Shown here one piece after another: positions 39,535 to 48,161 of a DNA stretch of 64,000 nt. This stretch comes from Microbacterium testaceum StLB037 (GTDB taxonomy: Bacteria; Actinomycetota; Actinomycetes; Actinomycetales; Microbacteriaceae), in assembly GCF_008763945.1 (NCBI RefSeq), contig NZ_VTQH01000002.1:364578-428577 (forward strand), in the 5' to 3' direction. The stretch's first letter is position 1, and the number at the start of each line of letters is the position of its first letter. A program made the position numbers and the translations under genes. The notes below the pieces were generated by a model. The model made no database searches and was not told where the DNA came from. It saw nothing but the letters and a program-made list of their open reading frames with translations.

Positions 39535-40803
39535 TCAGGCGCTGCGACGCTTCTGCGCCAGCACGATCGTCGGCTGGGCGCGGTCCTCGACGGAGGCGCG
39601 GGTGATGACGACCTTGGCGATGTCGTCGGCCGACGGCACGTCGAACATGATCGGGCCGAGGACGTCTTCGAGGATCGCGCGCAGGCCGCGGGCACCGGTC
39701 TTGCGCGCCACCGCGAGGTCGGCGATCGCGCGCAGGGCGTCTTCGTCGAACTCGAGCTGCACGCCGTCGAGCTCGAACATCCGCTGGTACTGCTTGACGA
39801 GCGCGTTGCGCGGCGCCGTAAGGATCTCCATCAGCGCGTCCTGATCGAGGGGCGAGACGGATGCCACGACGGGCAGGCGACCGATGAACTCCGGGATCAG
39901 GCCGAACTTGTGCAGGTCTTCGGGGAGGGCCTCGCTGAAGAGGTCGGGCGCGTCTTCCTTGCGCTGCAGCGGGGCGCCGAAACCGACGCCGTGCTTGCCG
40001 ACGCGAGACGAGATGATCTCTTCGAGACCCGCGAAGGCGCCGGCCACGATGAACAGGACGTTCGTCGTGTCGATCTGGATGAACTCCTGGTGCGGGTGCT
40101 TACGGCCGCCCTGCGGCGGAACCGAGGCGACCGTTCCCTCGAGGATCTTCAGCAGCGCCTGCTGCACGCCCTCGCCCGACACGTCGCGCGTGATCGACGG
40201 GTTCTCGGCCTTGCGGGCGATCTTGTCGACCTCGTCGATGTAGATGATGCCGGTCTCCGCGCGCTTGACGTCGAAGTCGGCGGCCTGCAGGAGCTTGAGA
40301 AGGATGTTCTCGACGTCTTCACCGACGTAACCGGCCTCGGTGAGAGCCGTGGCATCCGCCACCGCGAAGGGGACGTTGAGGCGCTTCGCGAGCGTCTGGG
40401 CCAGGTAGGTCTTGCCGCACCCGGTGGGGCCGAGGAGCAGGATGTTGCTCTTGGCGATGTCGATCTCTTCGGCGCGCGCCTCGGCCGGCTGCAGCGTGCC
40501 GTGCGAACGCACGCGCTTGTAGTGGTTGTAGACGGCGACGGCGAGGGCGCGCTTTGCGGACTCCTGACCGACGACGTATTCCTCGAGGAACGAGAAGATC
40601 TCGCGCGGCTTGGGAAGGTCGAACTCGGCGACCTCGCCGGCCGACGACTCGGCCATGCGCTCTTCGATGATTTCGTTGCACAGCTCGACGCATTCGTCGC
40701 AGATGTACACGCCGGGACCGGCGATCAGCTGCTGTACCTGCTTCTGGCTCTTGCCGCAGAAGGAGCACTTGAACAGGTCGGCGCTCTCACCGATGCGTGC
40801 CAT
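39535..40803 (-). CDS. clpX: ATP-dependent Clp protease ATP-binding subunit ClpX
   Basis: This 422-residue AAA+ unfoldase feeds ClpP. The N-terminal zinc domain has CSFCGKSQ and CDECVELC. Walker A is GPTGCGKT, Walker [12 protein letters not shown], and the IGF-type ClpP-binding loop appears as [12 protein letters not shown] nearby. [13 protein letters not shown] is sensor 2. The start ATG 40803 has GGAGG 8 bases upstream. In many bacteria clpX directly follows clpP. Here repeat array A6 and a terminator separate them. Confidence 0.97.
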   Translation of the reverse strand: MARIGESADLFKCSFCGKSQKQVQQLIAGPGVYICDECVELCNEIIEERMAESSAGEVAEFDLPKPREIFSFLEEYVVGQESAKRALAVAVYNHYKRVRSHGTLQPAEARAEEIDIAKSNILLLGPTGCGKTYLAQTLAKRLNVPFAVADATALTEAGYVGEDVENILLKLLQAADFDVKRAETGIIYIDEVDKIARKAENPSITRDVSGEGVQQALLKILEGTVASVPPQGGRKHPHQEFIQIDTTNVLFIVAGAFAGLEEIISSRVGKHGVGFGAPLQRKEDAPDLFSEALPEDLHKFGLIPEFIGRLPVVASVSPLDQDALMEILTAPRNALVKQYQRMFELDGVQLEFDEDALRAIADLAVARKTGARGLRAILEDVLGPIMFDVPSADDIAKVVITRASVEDRAQPTIVLAQKRRSA

Positions 40804-40972
40804 GGCCGGATCCTCCCGTCACCCGGCCCCCGCCGGTGTGTTACCCGAGCCTAACCCGAGCCCGCGCGATCCGAGGGCATTTGCGCGCGCGGCCCGGTCA
40901 TGATCGCCCATGGCGGACTACCGGCATCCGGGTTGTGTGGCGTGGCCGCTGGCTCGGCGCGCCGCGCACAAC

Positions 40973-41338
40973 CTCCGCGATCCGCACAACCTCAGTCGCG
41001 AACTCCCCCCCTGCGGCCTGAGGTTGCGCGAATCGCTGACCCGGCGCGGAGACGCCCGTGCTGCGGCGCACAATCTCTGCGATCCGCACAACCTCAGTCG
41101 GCATCTGCCCCCGCGAACTGAGGTTGCGCGAATCCCTGACCGTGCGCAGAAACAGCCCCGCGCCCCGCACACCCTCAGCGATCCGCACAACCTCAGTCGG
41201 CATCCGCCCCTCCGAACTGACCCTGCGCGAATCCCCCACCCGGCGCAGAATCCGCCCCGCGCCCCGCACACCCTCAGCGATCCGCACAACCTCAGTCGGC
41301 ATCCGCCCCTCCCAACTGACCCTGCGCGAATCCCCCAC
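40973..41338. repeat. Family A palindromic repeat array A6, four units
   Basis: Units lie at 40973-41040, 41075-41140, 41174-41239 and 41273-41338, spaced 102, 99 and 99 bases. Left arms are nearly identical (GATCCGCACAACCTCAG). The last two units plus their flanks are almost the same over about 99 bases, a sign of recent duplication. Their right arms have drifted (CGAATCCCCCAC). The array lies between clpP2 and clpX, upstream of clpX. The 40804-40972 part holds the likely clpX promoter region, but I cannot name a clear -35/-10 pair. Confidence 0.92.
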
Positions 41339-41381
41339 CCGGCGCGAGAACCGCCAGCACGCAAACCCCTGCACACGACGA

Positions 41382-41413
41382 AGCCCCGCAGACCGAAACG
41401 GGTCTGCGGGGCT
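41382..41413 (-). terminator. Intrinsic terminator after clpP2
   Basis: AGCCCCGCAGACC and GGTCTGCGGGGCT form a perfect 13-pair stem with a 6-base loop, 18 bases past the clpP2 stop. On the minus strand it is followed by TCGTCGTG. Confidence 0.85.
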
Positions 41414-41431
41414 GGTCGTGGCGCGAGCGCG

Positions 41432-42094
41432 TCAGGCCGTGAGGGCCGCGGGAGTGCGCTTGCGGGTCGTGAGCACCTGGTCGACGATGCCGTACTCCAT
41501 CGCCTCGGCGGCGGAGAGGATCTTGTCGCGGTCGATGTCCTTGTTGACCTTCGCGACGTCCTGACCGGTGTGGCGCGCCATGGTCTCTTCGAGCCAGGTG
41601 CGCATGCGGAGGATCTCCTGCGCCTGGATCTCGATGTCGGACGCCTGCCCGTGACCGGCCTCACCCATGGCGGGCTGGTGGATCAGGATGCGGGCGTTCG
41701 GCAGGGCGAGACGCTTGCCGGGGGCGCCGGCGGCGAGCAGAACGGATGCCGCGGAGGCGGCCTGACCGAGCACGACCGTCTGGATCTGCGGCGAGACGTA
41801 CTGCATCGTGTCGTAGATCGCCGTCATGGCCGTGAACGAGCCACCGGGCGAGTTGATGTACATGATGATGTCGCGGTCGGGGTCCTGCGACTCGAGCACG
41901 AGCAGCTGGGCCATGACGTCATCGGCCGACGCGTCGTCGACCTGCACGCCGAGGAAGATCACGCGGTCTTCGAACAGCTTGTTGTAGGGGTCCTGGCGCT
42001 TGTAGCCGTAGGCCGTGCGCTCCTCGAACTGAGGAAGGACGTAGCGGCTCGAAGGCATGTGCGCTGCGGCGCCGCCGAAAGTGGGGATGTTCAT
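41432..42094 (-). CDS. clpP2: ATP-dependent Clp protease proteolytic subunit, ClpP2-type
   Basis: This 220-residue serine protease has the active Ser in GQAASAASVLL (about S114), His in RILIHQPAMG (about H139), and the oxyanion strand INSPGGSFTAM. The N-terminus is longer than in ClpP1. Actinobacteria make a mixed ClpP1-ClpP2 double ring that is active with ClpX and ClpC1. It starts 23 bases after the clpP1 stop. The assignment to subunit 2 rests on gene order. Confidence 0.95.
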   Translation of the reverse strand: MNIPTFGGAAAHMPSSRYVLPQFEERTAYGYKRQDPYNKLFEDRVIFLGVQVDDASADDVMAQLLVLESQDPDRDIIMYINSPGGSFTAMTAIYDTMQYVSPQIQTVVLGQAASAASVLLAAGAPGKRLALPNARILIHQPAMGEAGHGQASDIEIQAQEILRMRTWLEETMARHTGQDVAKVNKDIDRDKILSAAEAMEYGIVDQVLTTRKRTPAALTA

Positions 42095-42117
42095 GTCGGT
42101 GTCCTTTTCCTCTCGAC

Positions 42118-42702
42118 TCAGGCCGCGGTTCCGCCGCCGCCGGTGACGTCGGTGGCGTGCTCGCGCATGTGGTCGACGAAGCCGTACTCGAGGGCTTCCT
42201 GAGCGGTGAACCAGCGGTCGCGGTCACCGTCGGCGTTGATCTGCTCGACGCTCTTGCCGGTCTGGTTCGCGGTGATCTCGGCCAGGCGGCGCTTCATGTC
42301 GAGGATGAGCTGCGCCTGGGTCTGAATGTCGCTCGACGTTCCGCCGAAGCCGCCGTGGGGCTGGTGCAGGAGCACGCGGGCGTTGGGCGTGATGTAGCGC
42401 TTGCCCTTGGTGCCGCTGGTCAGCAGCAGCTGGCCCATCGAGGCCGCCATGCCGATGCCGACGGTGACGATGTCGTTGGGCACGAACTGCATCGTGTCGT
42501 AAATCGCCATGCCGGCCGTGATCGAGCCACCGGGCGAGTTGATGTAGAGGTAGATGTCCTTCTGCGGGTCTTCTGCGGCAAGCAGCAGGATCTTGGCGCA
42601 GATCTCGTTGGCGTTCTCGTCGCGCACCTCGGAACCGAGCCAGATGATGCGGTCCTTGAGCAGTCTGTCGAAGACGCTCGTTGCCATAAGGGGTTCGGGC
42701 AT
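42118..42702 (-). CDS. clpP1: ATP-dependent Clp protease proteolytic subunit, ClpP1-type
   Basis: This 194-residue protease has the active Ser in [10 protein letters not shown] (about S88), His in VLLHQPHGG (about H113), and [11 protein letters not shown]. The start is ATG 42702 with AGGAG upstream. It is the first of the two clpP genes and is probably transcribed with clpP2. The length is typical. Confidence 0.96.
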   Translation of the reverse strand: MPEPLMATSVFDRLLKDRIIWLGSEVRDENANEICAKILLLAAEDPQKDIYLYINSPGGSITAGMAIYDTMQFVPNDIVTVGIGMAASMGQLLLTSGTKGKRYITPNARVLLHQPHGGFGGTSSDIQTQAQLILDMKRRLAEITANQTGKSVEQINADGDRDRWFTAQEALEYGFVDHMREHATDVTGGGGTAA

Positions 42703-42779
42703 GTGTGCTCCTCTTCCGTGATCTGCAATGAATCTACCGGCGGGGTACGACACCGGATGCCGTGTTCGCCGCGGGCGGA

Positions 42780-43268
42780 TCAGCCCGCTCGTTCGGCGAT
42801 TTCTCGCGCGTATCCGGTCACCGACCGGGTATAGAGCGGCAGGTGCGGGGCGAGGGCGTGAAGGGCGATGGATGCCGCCCGCTCCGGCTGTCCGCTCGAC
42901 ACCAGCGCGAGGGAGTAGAAGGCGGCGGCCGCGTCGTGCAGCGGTCCGCGCGGCTCGCGGTCGTACTCCGCCTGCAGCATCGCGAGCGACTCCTCGGTCT
43001 TGCCGAGGTTGCGGATCGTGCTCGCCAGTTGGATCGTCGCCCGCGTGCGCCGTTCGTCGTCGAGGCCGATCTCGAGGGCCCGGCGGTACAGCACCTCGGC
43101 CTCGTCCTCGATGCCCGCCGAGTCCCGCGCACCCGCCCGTTCGAACAGTGCGATCGCGTCATCGGCGGGTCGCTCGGCGGCGATTTCGTCGATGCGCGAG
43201 ACCACATCCTCCGGGCTGAGCGCCTCGTCGGCCCAGACGGCATCCACCCTGCTTTGCCAGTCGTCCAC
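42780..43268 (-). CDS. Tetratricopeptide repeat protein
   Basis: This 162-residue helical protein starts at GTG 43268 ([17 protein letters not shown]), preceded by AGGAAGAAG. TPR-like helices appear at [48 protein letters not shown] (about 55-105). It is likely a protein-protein adaptor. The position between tig and clpP1 on the same strand is shared by relatives, hinting at a role with protein quality control, but that is inference. Confidence 0.82.
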   Translation of the reverse strand: MDDWQSRVDAVWADEALSPEDVVSRIDEIAAERPADDAIALFERAGARDSAGIEDEAEVLYRRALEIGLDDERRTRATIQLASTIRNLGKTEESLAMLQAEYDREPRGPLHDAAAAFYSLALVSSGQPERAASIALHALAPHLPLYTRSVTGYAREIAERAG

Positions 43269-43407
43269 GTGTGTTCTTCTTCCTCGTCCTCGTTCTGACC
43301 GCGCGCTCGCGCGCTGAGTGTCCACAACACCCGGACGCTTCGAGATGCGGGCCGAGTGTTCGGGACACGCACCGGGGTCGTCCCCGGACGGCGCCCGGAA
43401 ACGAAGA

Positions 43408-43437
43408 AGGGGGCGGACGCCGTGGCATCCACCCCCT
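43408..43437 (-). terminator. Intrinsic terminator after tig
   Basis: AGGGGGCGGACGC (43408-43420) and GCATCCACCCCCT (43425-43437) pair with two G-U pairs on the minus strand, 10 bases past the tig stop, followed by TCTTCGTTTC. Confidence 0.75.
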
Positions 43438-43447
43438 CCGTCACGAC

Positions 43448-44959
43448 TTACTCGCTGTCGGCGGCGTCGGCCTTCTTCTTGGCCGGGGCGCGCTTCTTGG
43501 CGGGAGCCTTCGCGGGGGCCTCCTCCGCGGCAGGCGCGTCGTCAGCGTCGGCCTTCTTCTTGGCCGGGGCGCGCTTCTTGGCGGGAGCCTTGGCGGGGGC
43601 CTCCTCGGCGGCAGCTTCCTCGGCGGGAGCGTCGGCGGTGGCCTCGTCGGCGTCGTCGTCAGCCTCGGCGGGCTCTTCGCCCTCGACGGCGACGAAACCG
43701 GTGAGGTCGACGGGCTTGCCGTCGGTGTCGACGACCTTCACCTTGCCGAGCGCGATCGCGAGGGCCTTGTTGCGGGCGACCTCGCCGACGAGCGCGGGGA
43801 GCTGGTTGCCCTGCTGCAGCGCGTTGACGAAGTCCTGCGGCGCCATGTTGTACTGCGCGGCCGACTGGATGAGGTACTGGGTCAGCTCGTCCTGCGACAC
43901 CTGGACGTTGGCGTCTTCGGCGATCTTGTCGAGCACCATCTGCGTGCGGAACTGCTTCTCGCTCGCCTCGGTGACCTCGGCGCGGTGCTCGTCGTCTTCG
44001 AGGCGGTTCTCGCCCTCGAGGTGCTGGTGCACCTCGTCTTCGATGAGCTGCGGGGGAACCGGGATCTCGACGGCGTCGAGGAGCGCCTCGATGAACTTGT
44101 CGCGCGCGGCGGAGCCCTGCGTGAACACGGACTGCTGCGAGACGCGCTCGCTGAGCGACTCGCGCAGCTCGGCGATGGTGTCGAACTCCGACGCCATCTG
44201 CGCGAAGTCGTCGTCGGCCTCGGGGAGCTCGCGCTCCTTGACGGCGGTGATGGTGACCGAGACCTCGGCCTCTTCACCGGCGTGCTCGCCGCCGACCAGC
44301 TTGGAGCGGAACGTGGTCTGCTCGTCGGCCGTGAGCGACTCGATGGCCTCGTCGATGCCCTCGAGCAGCTCGCCCGAACCGATCTCGTACGACACGCCCT
44401 CGGCGCGGTCGATCTCGTTGCCGTCGATGGTGGCGACCAGGTCGAGCTCGACGAAGTCACCCGTCTTGGCGGGGCGGTCGACCGTGATGAGCGTGCCGAA
44501 GCGGGCGCGCAGGCGGTCGAGCTCGGCGTCGATGCCGGCCTCGTCGACCTCGGCGGCGTCGACCGTCACCGTGATCGAGTCGTAGGCGGGCAGGTCGAAC
44601 TCGGGGCGGACGTCGACCTCGACGTCGACGACCAGGTCGCCGGAGAAGTCCTTGAGCTCGGGGAGCTCGACGATCTCGGCGTTCGGACGGCCGATGACGC
44701 GCAGCTCGTTGGCCTCGACGGCCTCGCGGTAGAAGCCGTCCAGGCCCTCGTTGACGGCGTGCTCGATGACGGCGCCGCGGCCCATGCGCTGGTCGATGAT
44801 CGGCGCGGGCACCTTGCCCTTGCGGAAGCCGGGGATCTGCACGTCGCGCGCGATGTGCTCGTAGGCGTGGGCGATGCTCGGCTTGAGCTCGTCGGGCGAA
44901 ACCGTGATGTGCAGCTTGACCCGGGTGGGGCTGAGCTTCTCGACGGTGCTGTTGACCAT
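43448..44959 (-). CDS. tig: Trigger factor with a Lys/Ala/Pro-rich C-terminal tail
   Basis: The protein has 503 residues. An N-terminal ribosome-binding domain carries the signature as PGFRKGKVP (GFRxGxxP). A PPIase (FKBP) domain follows (about 150-240), then a helical C-domain. It holds nascent chains at the ribosome exit. I chose ATG 44959 ([11 protein letters not shown]). After about residue 445 comes an acidic stretch ([18 protein letters not shown]) and then two copies of a 27-residue unit with [15 protein letters not shown], histone H1-like. The tail is not part of the chaperone fold and may bind RNA or ribosomes. Confidence 0.95.
   Translation of the reverse strand: MVNSTVEKLSPTRVKLHITVSPDELKPSIAHAYEHIARDVQIPGFRKGKVPAPIIDQRMGRGAVIEHAVNEGLDGFYREAVEANELRVIGRPNAEIVELPELKDFSGDLVVDVEVDVRPEFDLPAYDSITVTVDAAEVDEAGIDAELDRLRARFGTLITVDRPAKTGDFVELDLVATIDGNEIDRAEGVSYEIGSGELLEGIDEAIESLTADEQTTFRSKLVGGEHAGEEAEVSVTITAVKERELPEADDDFAQMASEFDTIAELRESLSERVSQQSVFTQGSAARDKFIEALLDAVEIPVPPQLIEDEVHQHLEGENRLEDDEHRAEVTEASEKQFRTQMVLDKIAEDANVQVSQDELTQYLIQSAAQYNMAPQDFVNALQQGNQLPALVGEVARNKALAIALGKVKVVDTDGKPVDLTGFVAVEGEEPAEADDDADEATADAPAEEAAAEEAPAKAPAKKRAPAKKKADADDAPAAEEAPAKAPAKKRAPAKKKADAADSE
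43464..43606. repeat. 81-base tandem repeat coding for the tig tail
   Basis: Two direct copies begin at 43464 and 43545, 81 bases (27 codons) apart, sharing about 60 nearly identical bases that encode the basic [12 protein letters not shown] unit. Being in frame, it lets the tail lengthen or shorten without disrupting translation. Confidence 0.85.
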
Positions 44960-45031
44960 GCGGTTCGTTCTCCTCGTGTGGCCCGCGCGCACGCGGGGGC
45001 CGGTTGGGCCTGTGGTCTGTGGGGCCGTTCG

Positions 45032-45105
45032 TCGGGGCGACAGGATTTGAACCTGCGGCCTCCCGCTCCCAAAGCGGGCGCTCTACCAAGCTGAGCTACG
45101 CCCCG
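45032..45105 (-). tRNA. tRNA-Pro (anticodon TGG)
   Basis: On the minus strand the acceptor stem CGGGGCG (45105-45099) pairs with CGCCCCG (45039-45033). The anticodon stem CCCGC/GCGGG encloses TTTGGGA, giving TGG. The T loop is GGTTCAAATCC and the discriminator is A. CCA is not encoded. It lies just upstream of tig on the same strand. Confidence 0.97.
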
Positions 45106-45299
45106 GGACGGCGCGCGGAACGCGCCGACGAAACGACCGCTGAAAGTCTAGTCGATAGCCCTGCCAGGGCCCATTTCACCGGTCGCCGTGCACGAGATGA
45201 TCGAGGGATGCCGATCCCCCGGCGTTCGCGAGGGGCTTCGAGGTGTCGTAGAGTGGGTGTCGTCCGACTTCGCGGTTCGTCACAGAGCTGCGGAAATCC

Positions 45300-45373
45300 G
45301 GGGCTGTAGCTTAGTGGTAAAGCCTCTGTCTTCCAAACAGATGATGCGAGTTCGATTCTCGTCAGCCCCTCCA
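45300..45373 (+). tRNA. tRNA-Gly (anticodon TCC)
   Basis: The acceptor stem GGGGCTG (45300-45306) pairs with CAGCCCC (45363-45369). The anticodon stem TCTGT/ACAGA encloses CTTCCAA, giving TCC for GGA. The T loop is AGTTCGATTCT. Discriminator T is followed by an encoded CCA (45371-45373). Confidence 0.97.
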
Positions 45374-45378
45374 TCTTT

Positions 45379-45747
45379 TCAGGCGCGTTCCTCTCGGAGT
45401 TCGCGCGTGAACGACTCCGGCAGCACGACATTGTCGCCCGCCCCCACGAAGAACCGCGCCACGTGAGCGGGCCGATAGCCCGCGATGCCGCAACCCACCT
45501 CGGTCACCAGGAACCGCAACTCGGGGTGTTCCGCCGCGAACGCGATGAAGCGTCGCGCCTGCTCCTCGAGGGTGCCGAGTCCCGACATCGTGTCGATGCC
45601 GTACGACTGGCCCTGCAGGCCCTCGGACTGCCCCCAGACGGCGCCGAAGCGGTCCATCGCGAAGCGCGCCGCCCCTCCGCCGTGCGCACCCGAGGCATTC
45701 GAGCCGAAGACGAACACCTCGTGCGGTTCGAGCGATGTGATCTGCAT
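45379..45747 (-). CDS. Macro-domain-like A1S_2505-type protein
   Basis: This 122-residue protein starts at ATG 45747 (MQITSLEPHEVFVFGSN). The pattern FGSNASGAHGGGAARFAMDRFGAVWGQSEGLQGQSYGIDT matches small proteins, often in phages and Bacteroidetes, that look like a reduced macro or ADP-ribose-binding fold. Later it has LRFLVTEVGCGIAGYRPAHVARFF. Its biochemical role is not known to me. It is convergent with tRNA-Gly, only 5 bases apart. Confidence 0.72.
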   Translation of the reverse strand: MQITSLEPHEVFVFGSNASGAHGGGAARFAMDRFGAVWGQSEGLQGQSYGIDTMSGLGTLEEQARRFIAFAAEHPELRFLVTEVGCGIAGYRPAHVARFFVGAGDNVVLPESFTRELREERA

Positions 45748-45757
45748 GCGCGCGAGG

Positions 45758-46336
45758 TTACGCGCCTGCACCTTCACCGGCGGCCGGGGTTGCGGCATCC
45801 GGAATCTGCTCGGCCGACGCATGACGCGCCACGTGGGCGAGGTAGGTCTGCGCGTTGCGCAGGATGCCGGCGCGCTCGTCGTCGGTGAGAACGCGACGCA
45901 CCTTCGCGGGGACGCCGGCGACCAGCGACCCCGCGGGGATGACGGTGCCCTCGAGCACGACCGCTCCCCCGGCGATGAGACACCCCGGCCCGATCTCGGC
46001 GCCCGAGAGGATGACGCTACCCATGCCGACGAGTGAGCCGTCGCCGATCGTGCAGCCGTGGACCACGGCGTTGTGCCCCACCGAGACGTCGGCGCCGATG
46101 ACGACCGGGCGGCCCCGATCGACGTGCACCGAGACGTTGTCCTGGAGATTGCTGCGCGGGCCGATCGCGATCGTCGCGCTGTCGGCGCGCAGGACGGCGT
46201 TGTACCAGACGCTCGCGCCCTCGGCGAGGCTCACGGCCCCGACGATACGGGCACCGGATGCCACGAAAGCGCTGTCGTGCAGGACCGGGGCCGCGTCGGG
46301 AAGGGTGAGGACGGAGGCGTCTGGGGCGATCGGCAT
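45758..46336 (-). CDS. Gamma-class carbonic anhydrase family protein
   Basis: This 192-residue left-handed beta-helix protein with hexapeptide repeats resembles YrdA/PaaY. Zinc-ligand histidines are seen in NVSVHVDRG and in VGHNAVVHG (three His in all). The catalytic Glu of Cam is not obvious, as in most of this subfamily, so activity is not certain. It starts at ATG 46336 and ends 10 bases before the macro-like gene start, so they may be co-transcribed. Confidence 0.9.
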   Translation of the reverse strand: MPIAPDASVLTLPDAAPVLHDSAFVASGARIVGAVSLAEGASVWYNAVLRADSATIAIGPRSNLQDNVSVHVDRGRPVVIGADVSVGHNAVVHGCTIGDGSLVGMGSVILSGAEIGPGCLIAGGAVVLEGTVIPAGSLVAGVPAKVRRVLTDDERAGILRNAQTYLAHVARHASAEQIPDAATPAAGEGAGA

Positions 46337-46504
46337 GGGCCGAGGCTAGCGCGCCCGCGTGTGGCATCCGCACTACCGAGCCGCCCTACCGCGGACTACT
46401 GACGTTCGGTGGGTCGGGTACTGCAACCGCGCGGATAGGTAGCTCGTGACTCACGGGAAACTCTTAGGTTCGGATCGAACTCGCCCGAGAACCCAGGAGA
46501 ACCC

Positions 46505-47113
46505 ATGTCGATCACCGACCCCGCCGCTCCGTCCACCCGCCGCCGCACCACCCGCCGACACCGTCGCGGCAAGGCCATCGTGGCGGTCGCCGCGGGCACG
46601 GCGCTGATGCTCGGCGGGGCGGGGACGTACGCGTTCTGGAGCACCTCGGAGGCGCTGCAGGCCACCGCCGTCAGCTCCGGAAATCTCGACCTCGCTCTCC
46701 AGCCCGGATCATGGGAGCTCGAGGGTGTCCTCGGAGGGGTCACCAACGTCGCGAACGTGGCGGACGTCCGCATCGTTCCGGGGGACGTCCTCACCCTCAC
46801 CCAGCCGATCGACGTGACGCTCGTCGGGGACACGATCGTCGCGGATCTGTCCGCCGAGCTGGGCGGATCTTTCTCTGGGGGGCTGGGCGCATATCTCGAC
46901 GTGGCCCTCGATCTCGATGGCGTCGGAACCGCGAACGACGCGACCTCGTATCGTTTGACGGCCGCCGACATCGCGGACGAAGACGGCACGCAGACCGTCG
47001 AAGCGACGTTGACGATCACGTTCCGCGGGACCACGGGCGGTCAGCTCGGTGCCGCGAGCTCGGTCAACCTCGACGATGTCGAGTTCATGCTCTCGCAGGT
47101 CGGCGACAACTGA
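46505..47113 (+). CDS. Exported protein with SipW-cognate alternate signal peptide (TasA/camelysin-like)
   Basis: This 202-residue protein has an Arg-rich start (STRRRTTRRHRRGK) followed by a hydrophobic core and GGAGTYAFWSTSEALQAT, the SipW-type processing region. The mature part is a beta-rich domain with PGDVLTLTQPIDVTLVGDTI, as in TasA-like matrix proteins, and no Cys. It is preceded by AGGAG at 46496-46500. It is the first gene of an operon with two more exported proteins and a signal peptidase. A role in fibre or surface-layer building is inferred from TasA; the family here is not characterised to my knowledge. Confidence 0.85.
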   Translation: MSITDPAAPSTRRRTTRRHRRGKAIVAVAAGTALMLGGAGTYAFWSTSEALQATAVSSGNLDLALQPGSWELEGVLGGVTNVANVADVRIVPGDVLTLTQPIDVTLVGDTIVADLSAELGGSFSGGLGAYLDVALDLDGVGTANDATSYRLTAADIADEDGTQTVEATLTITFRGTTGGQLGAASSVNLDDVEFMLSQVGDN

Positions 47114-47139
47114 CCCGCCGATCCAAGGTGCACCACGGC

Positions 47140-47661
47140 ATGTCGAAGCGCGACAACGGCGTCTCGCGACGGCTGCGGTGGGGTGCGGGGGTCGCGGCGG
47201 TCCTGGTACTCGGAACCGGGACCGCCGCCGCTCATGCGGTGTGGCAGAGTCGCGTCGCGCTGCCGGCGGAGACGGTGTCGTCGGGGTCGCTCGCGTTGTC
47301 GGCGGAGTGGGTCGGTAGCTGGGACGAGTGGAAGCCGCTGTTCCCCGGGCAGTCGAGCGATACCGCGACGCTTCACGTGACGGAGACGGGGCAGGGCACC
47401 ACCTTGCGATGGCGAGTTGCGGCAGAACCCGAGGTGGCCGCCGGGCTCGCGGAGTGGGTGAAGACGGAGGTCTTCGTCGGCGAGTGCGGCCGCGGCCAGC
47501 TCATTCCCGCGGGCGGTTCGTATGCACCCCCGGGCGGTTACGCGAGCGGGGCGTCCGTCGACCTCTGCTTGCGCGTCATGCTTCTCCCCGGAGCCCCCGA
47601 CGAACAGTCCGTGCCGATCGAACCCCGTCTGAAGGTGCGGGCGCAGCAGGTGACCGAATGA
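47140..47661 (+). CDS. Second exported protein with SipW-like signal region
   Basis: This 173-residue protein starts at ATG 47140 (MSKRDNGVSRRLRW), with AAGGTG upstream. The signal region runs to GTAAAHAVWQSRVALPAETVSSGSLAL, parallel to the first protein (SSGNLDLAL). The mature beta-rich domain has FPGQSSDTATLHVTETG, the PG motif of TasA-like proteins, and two Cys (VGECGRG and SVDLCLRV) that may form a disulfide. The stop overlaps the next start (ATGA). It is likely a minor partner of the first protein. Confidence 0.8.
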   Translation: MSKRDNGVSRRLRWGAGVAAVLVLGTGTAAAHAVWQSRVALPAETVSSGSLALSAEWVGSWDEWKPLFPGQSSDTATLHVTETGQGTTLRWRVAAEPEVAAGLAEWVKTEVFVGECGRGQLIPAGGSYAPPGGYASGASVDLCLRVMLLPGAPDEQSVPIEPRLKVRAQQVTE

Positions 47662-48161
47662 AGCGCGTGCTCGGGGCGCGGGCTTTGTCCGCCTGCGCGC
47701 TGGCGGCGCTCGTGGTCGTGGCGGGCGGGGCGGCTCCCGCGTCTGCCGGATGGGAAGCGACGGCGTCCGCGCCGTCGTTCGAGCTGTCGACCGGGAGCCT
47801 TGGCTCGCCCGGGCCCGTGGTCTGCCAGAATCGCGGGGGCCCGCTCCTCGACCTCCACGTGCGTCTCAGCTGGAGTGCCGTTTCAGACGCCACGGCGTAC
47901 GACGTCGTCCTGGTGACACCCCCCGGCACTCCTGCTCCGGTCCTTCTCACCGTGAGCGCATCCGATGCGCAGAACGGCATCATCGCCGCCGACGTCCGAG
48001 CGGGTCTGTTGAACAACGTCATCCGATTGATCACGGGCAACCCCACCGTGGCGGTCGTCGCTCGCCACGGTGACTGGACGTCCCCAGCGAGCGCGGGGAA
48101 GACGCTCATTCCATCGGGGCTCGTCAGCGGACTGCTCGGGGGCCTGCGATGCCCGAACTGA
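47658..48161 (+). CDS. Secreted protein with ordinary signal peptide and FnIII-like segment
   Basis: The protein has 167 residues. The signal peptide (KRVLGARALSACALAALVVVAGGAAPASA) is a standard type I form with an ASA site near residue 30. LHVRLSWSAVSDATAYDVVLVT looks like a fibronectin type III strand pattern. Two Cys (VVCQNR and LRCPN at the end) could bridge the ends of the domain. It overlaps both neighbours in the operon, so it is made with them. It could be a linker or cap for the surface assembly. The function is unknown. Confidence 0.75.
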   Translation: MKRVLGARALSACALAALVVVAGGAAPASAGWEATASAPSFELSTGSLGSPGPVVCQNRGGPLLDLHVRLSWSAVSDATAYDVVLVTPPGTPAPVLLTVSASDAQNGIIAADVRAGLLNNVIRLITGNPTVAVVARHGDWTSPASAGKTLIPSGLVSGLLGGLRCPN

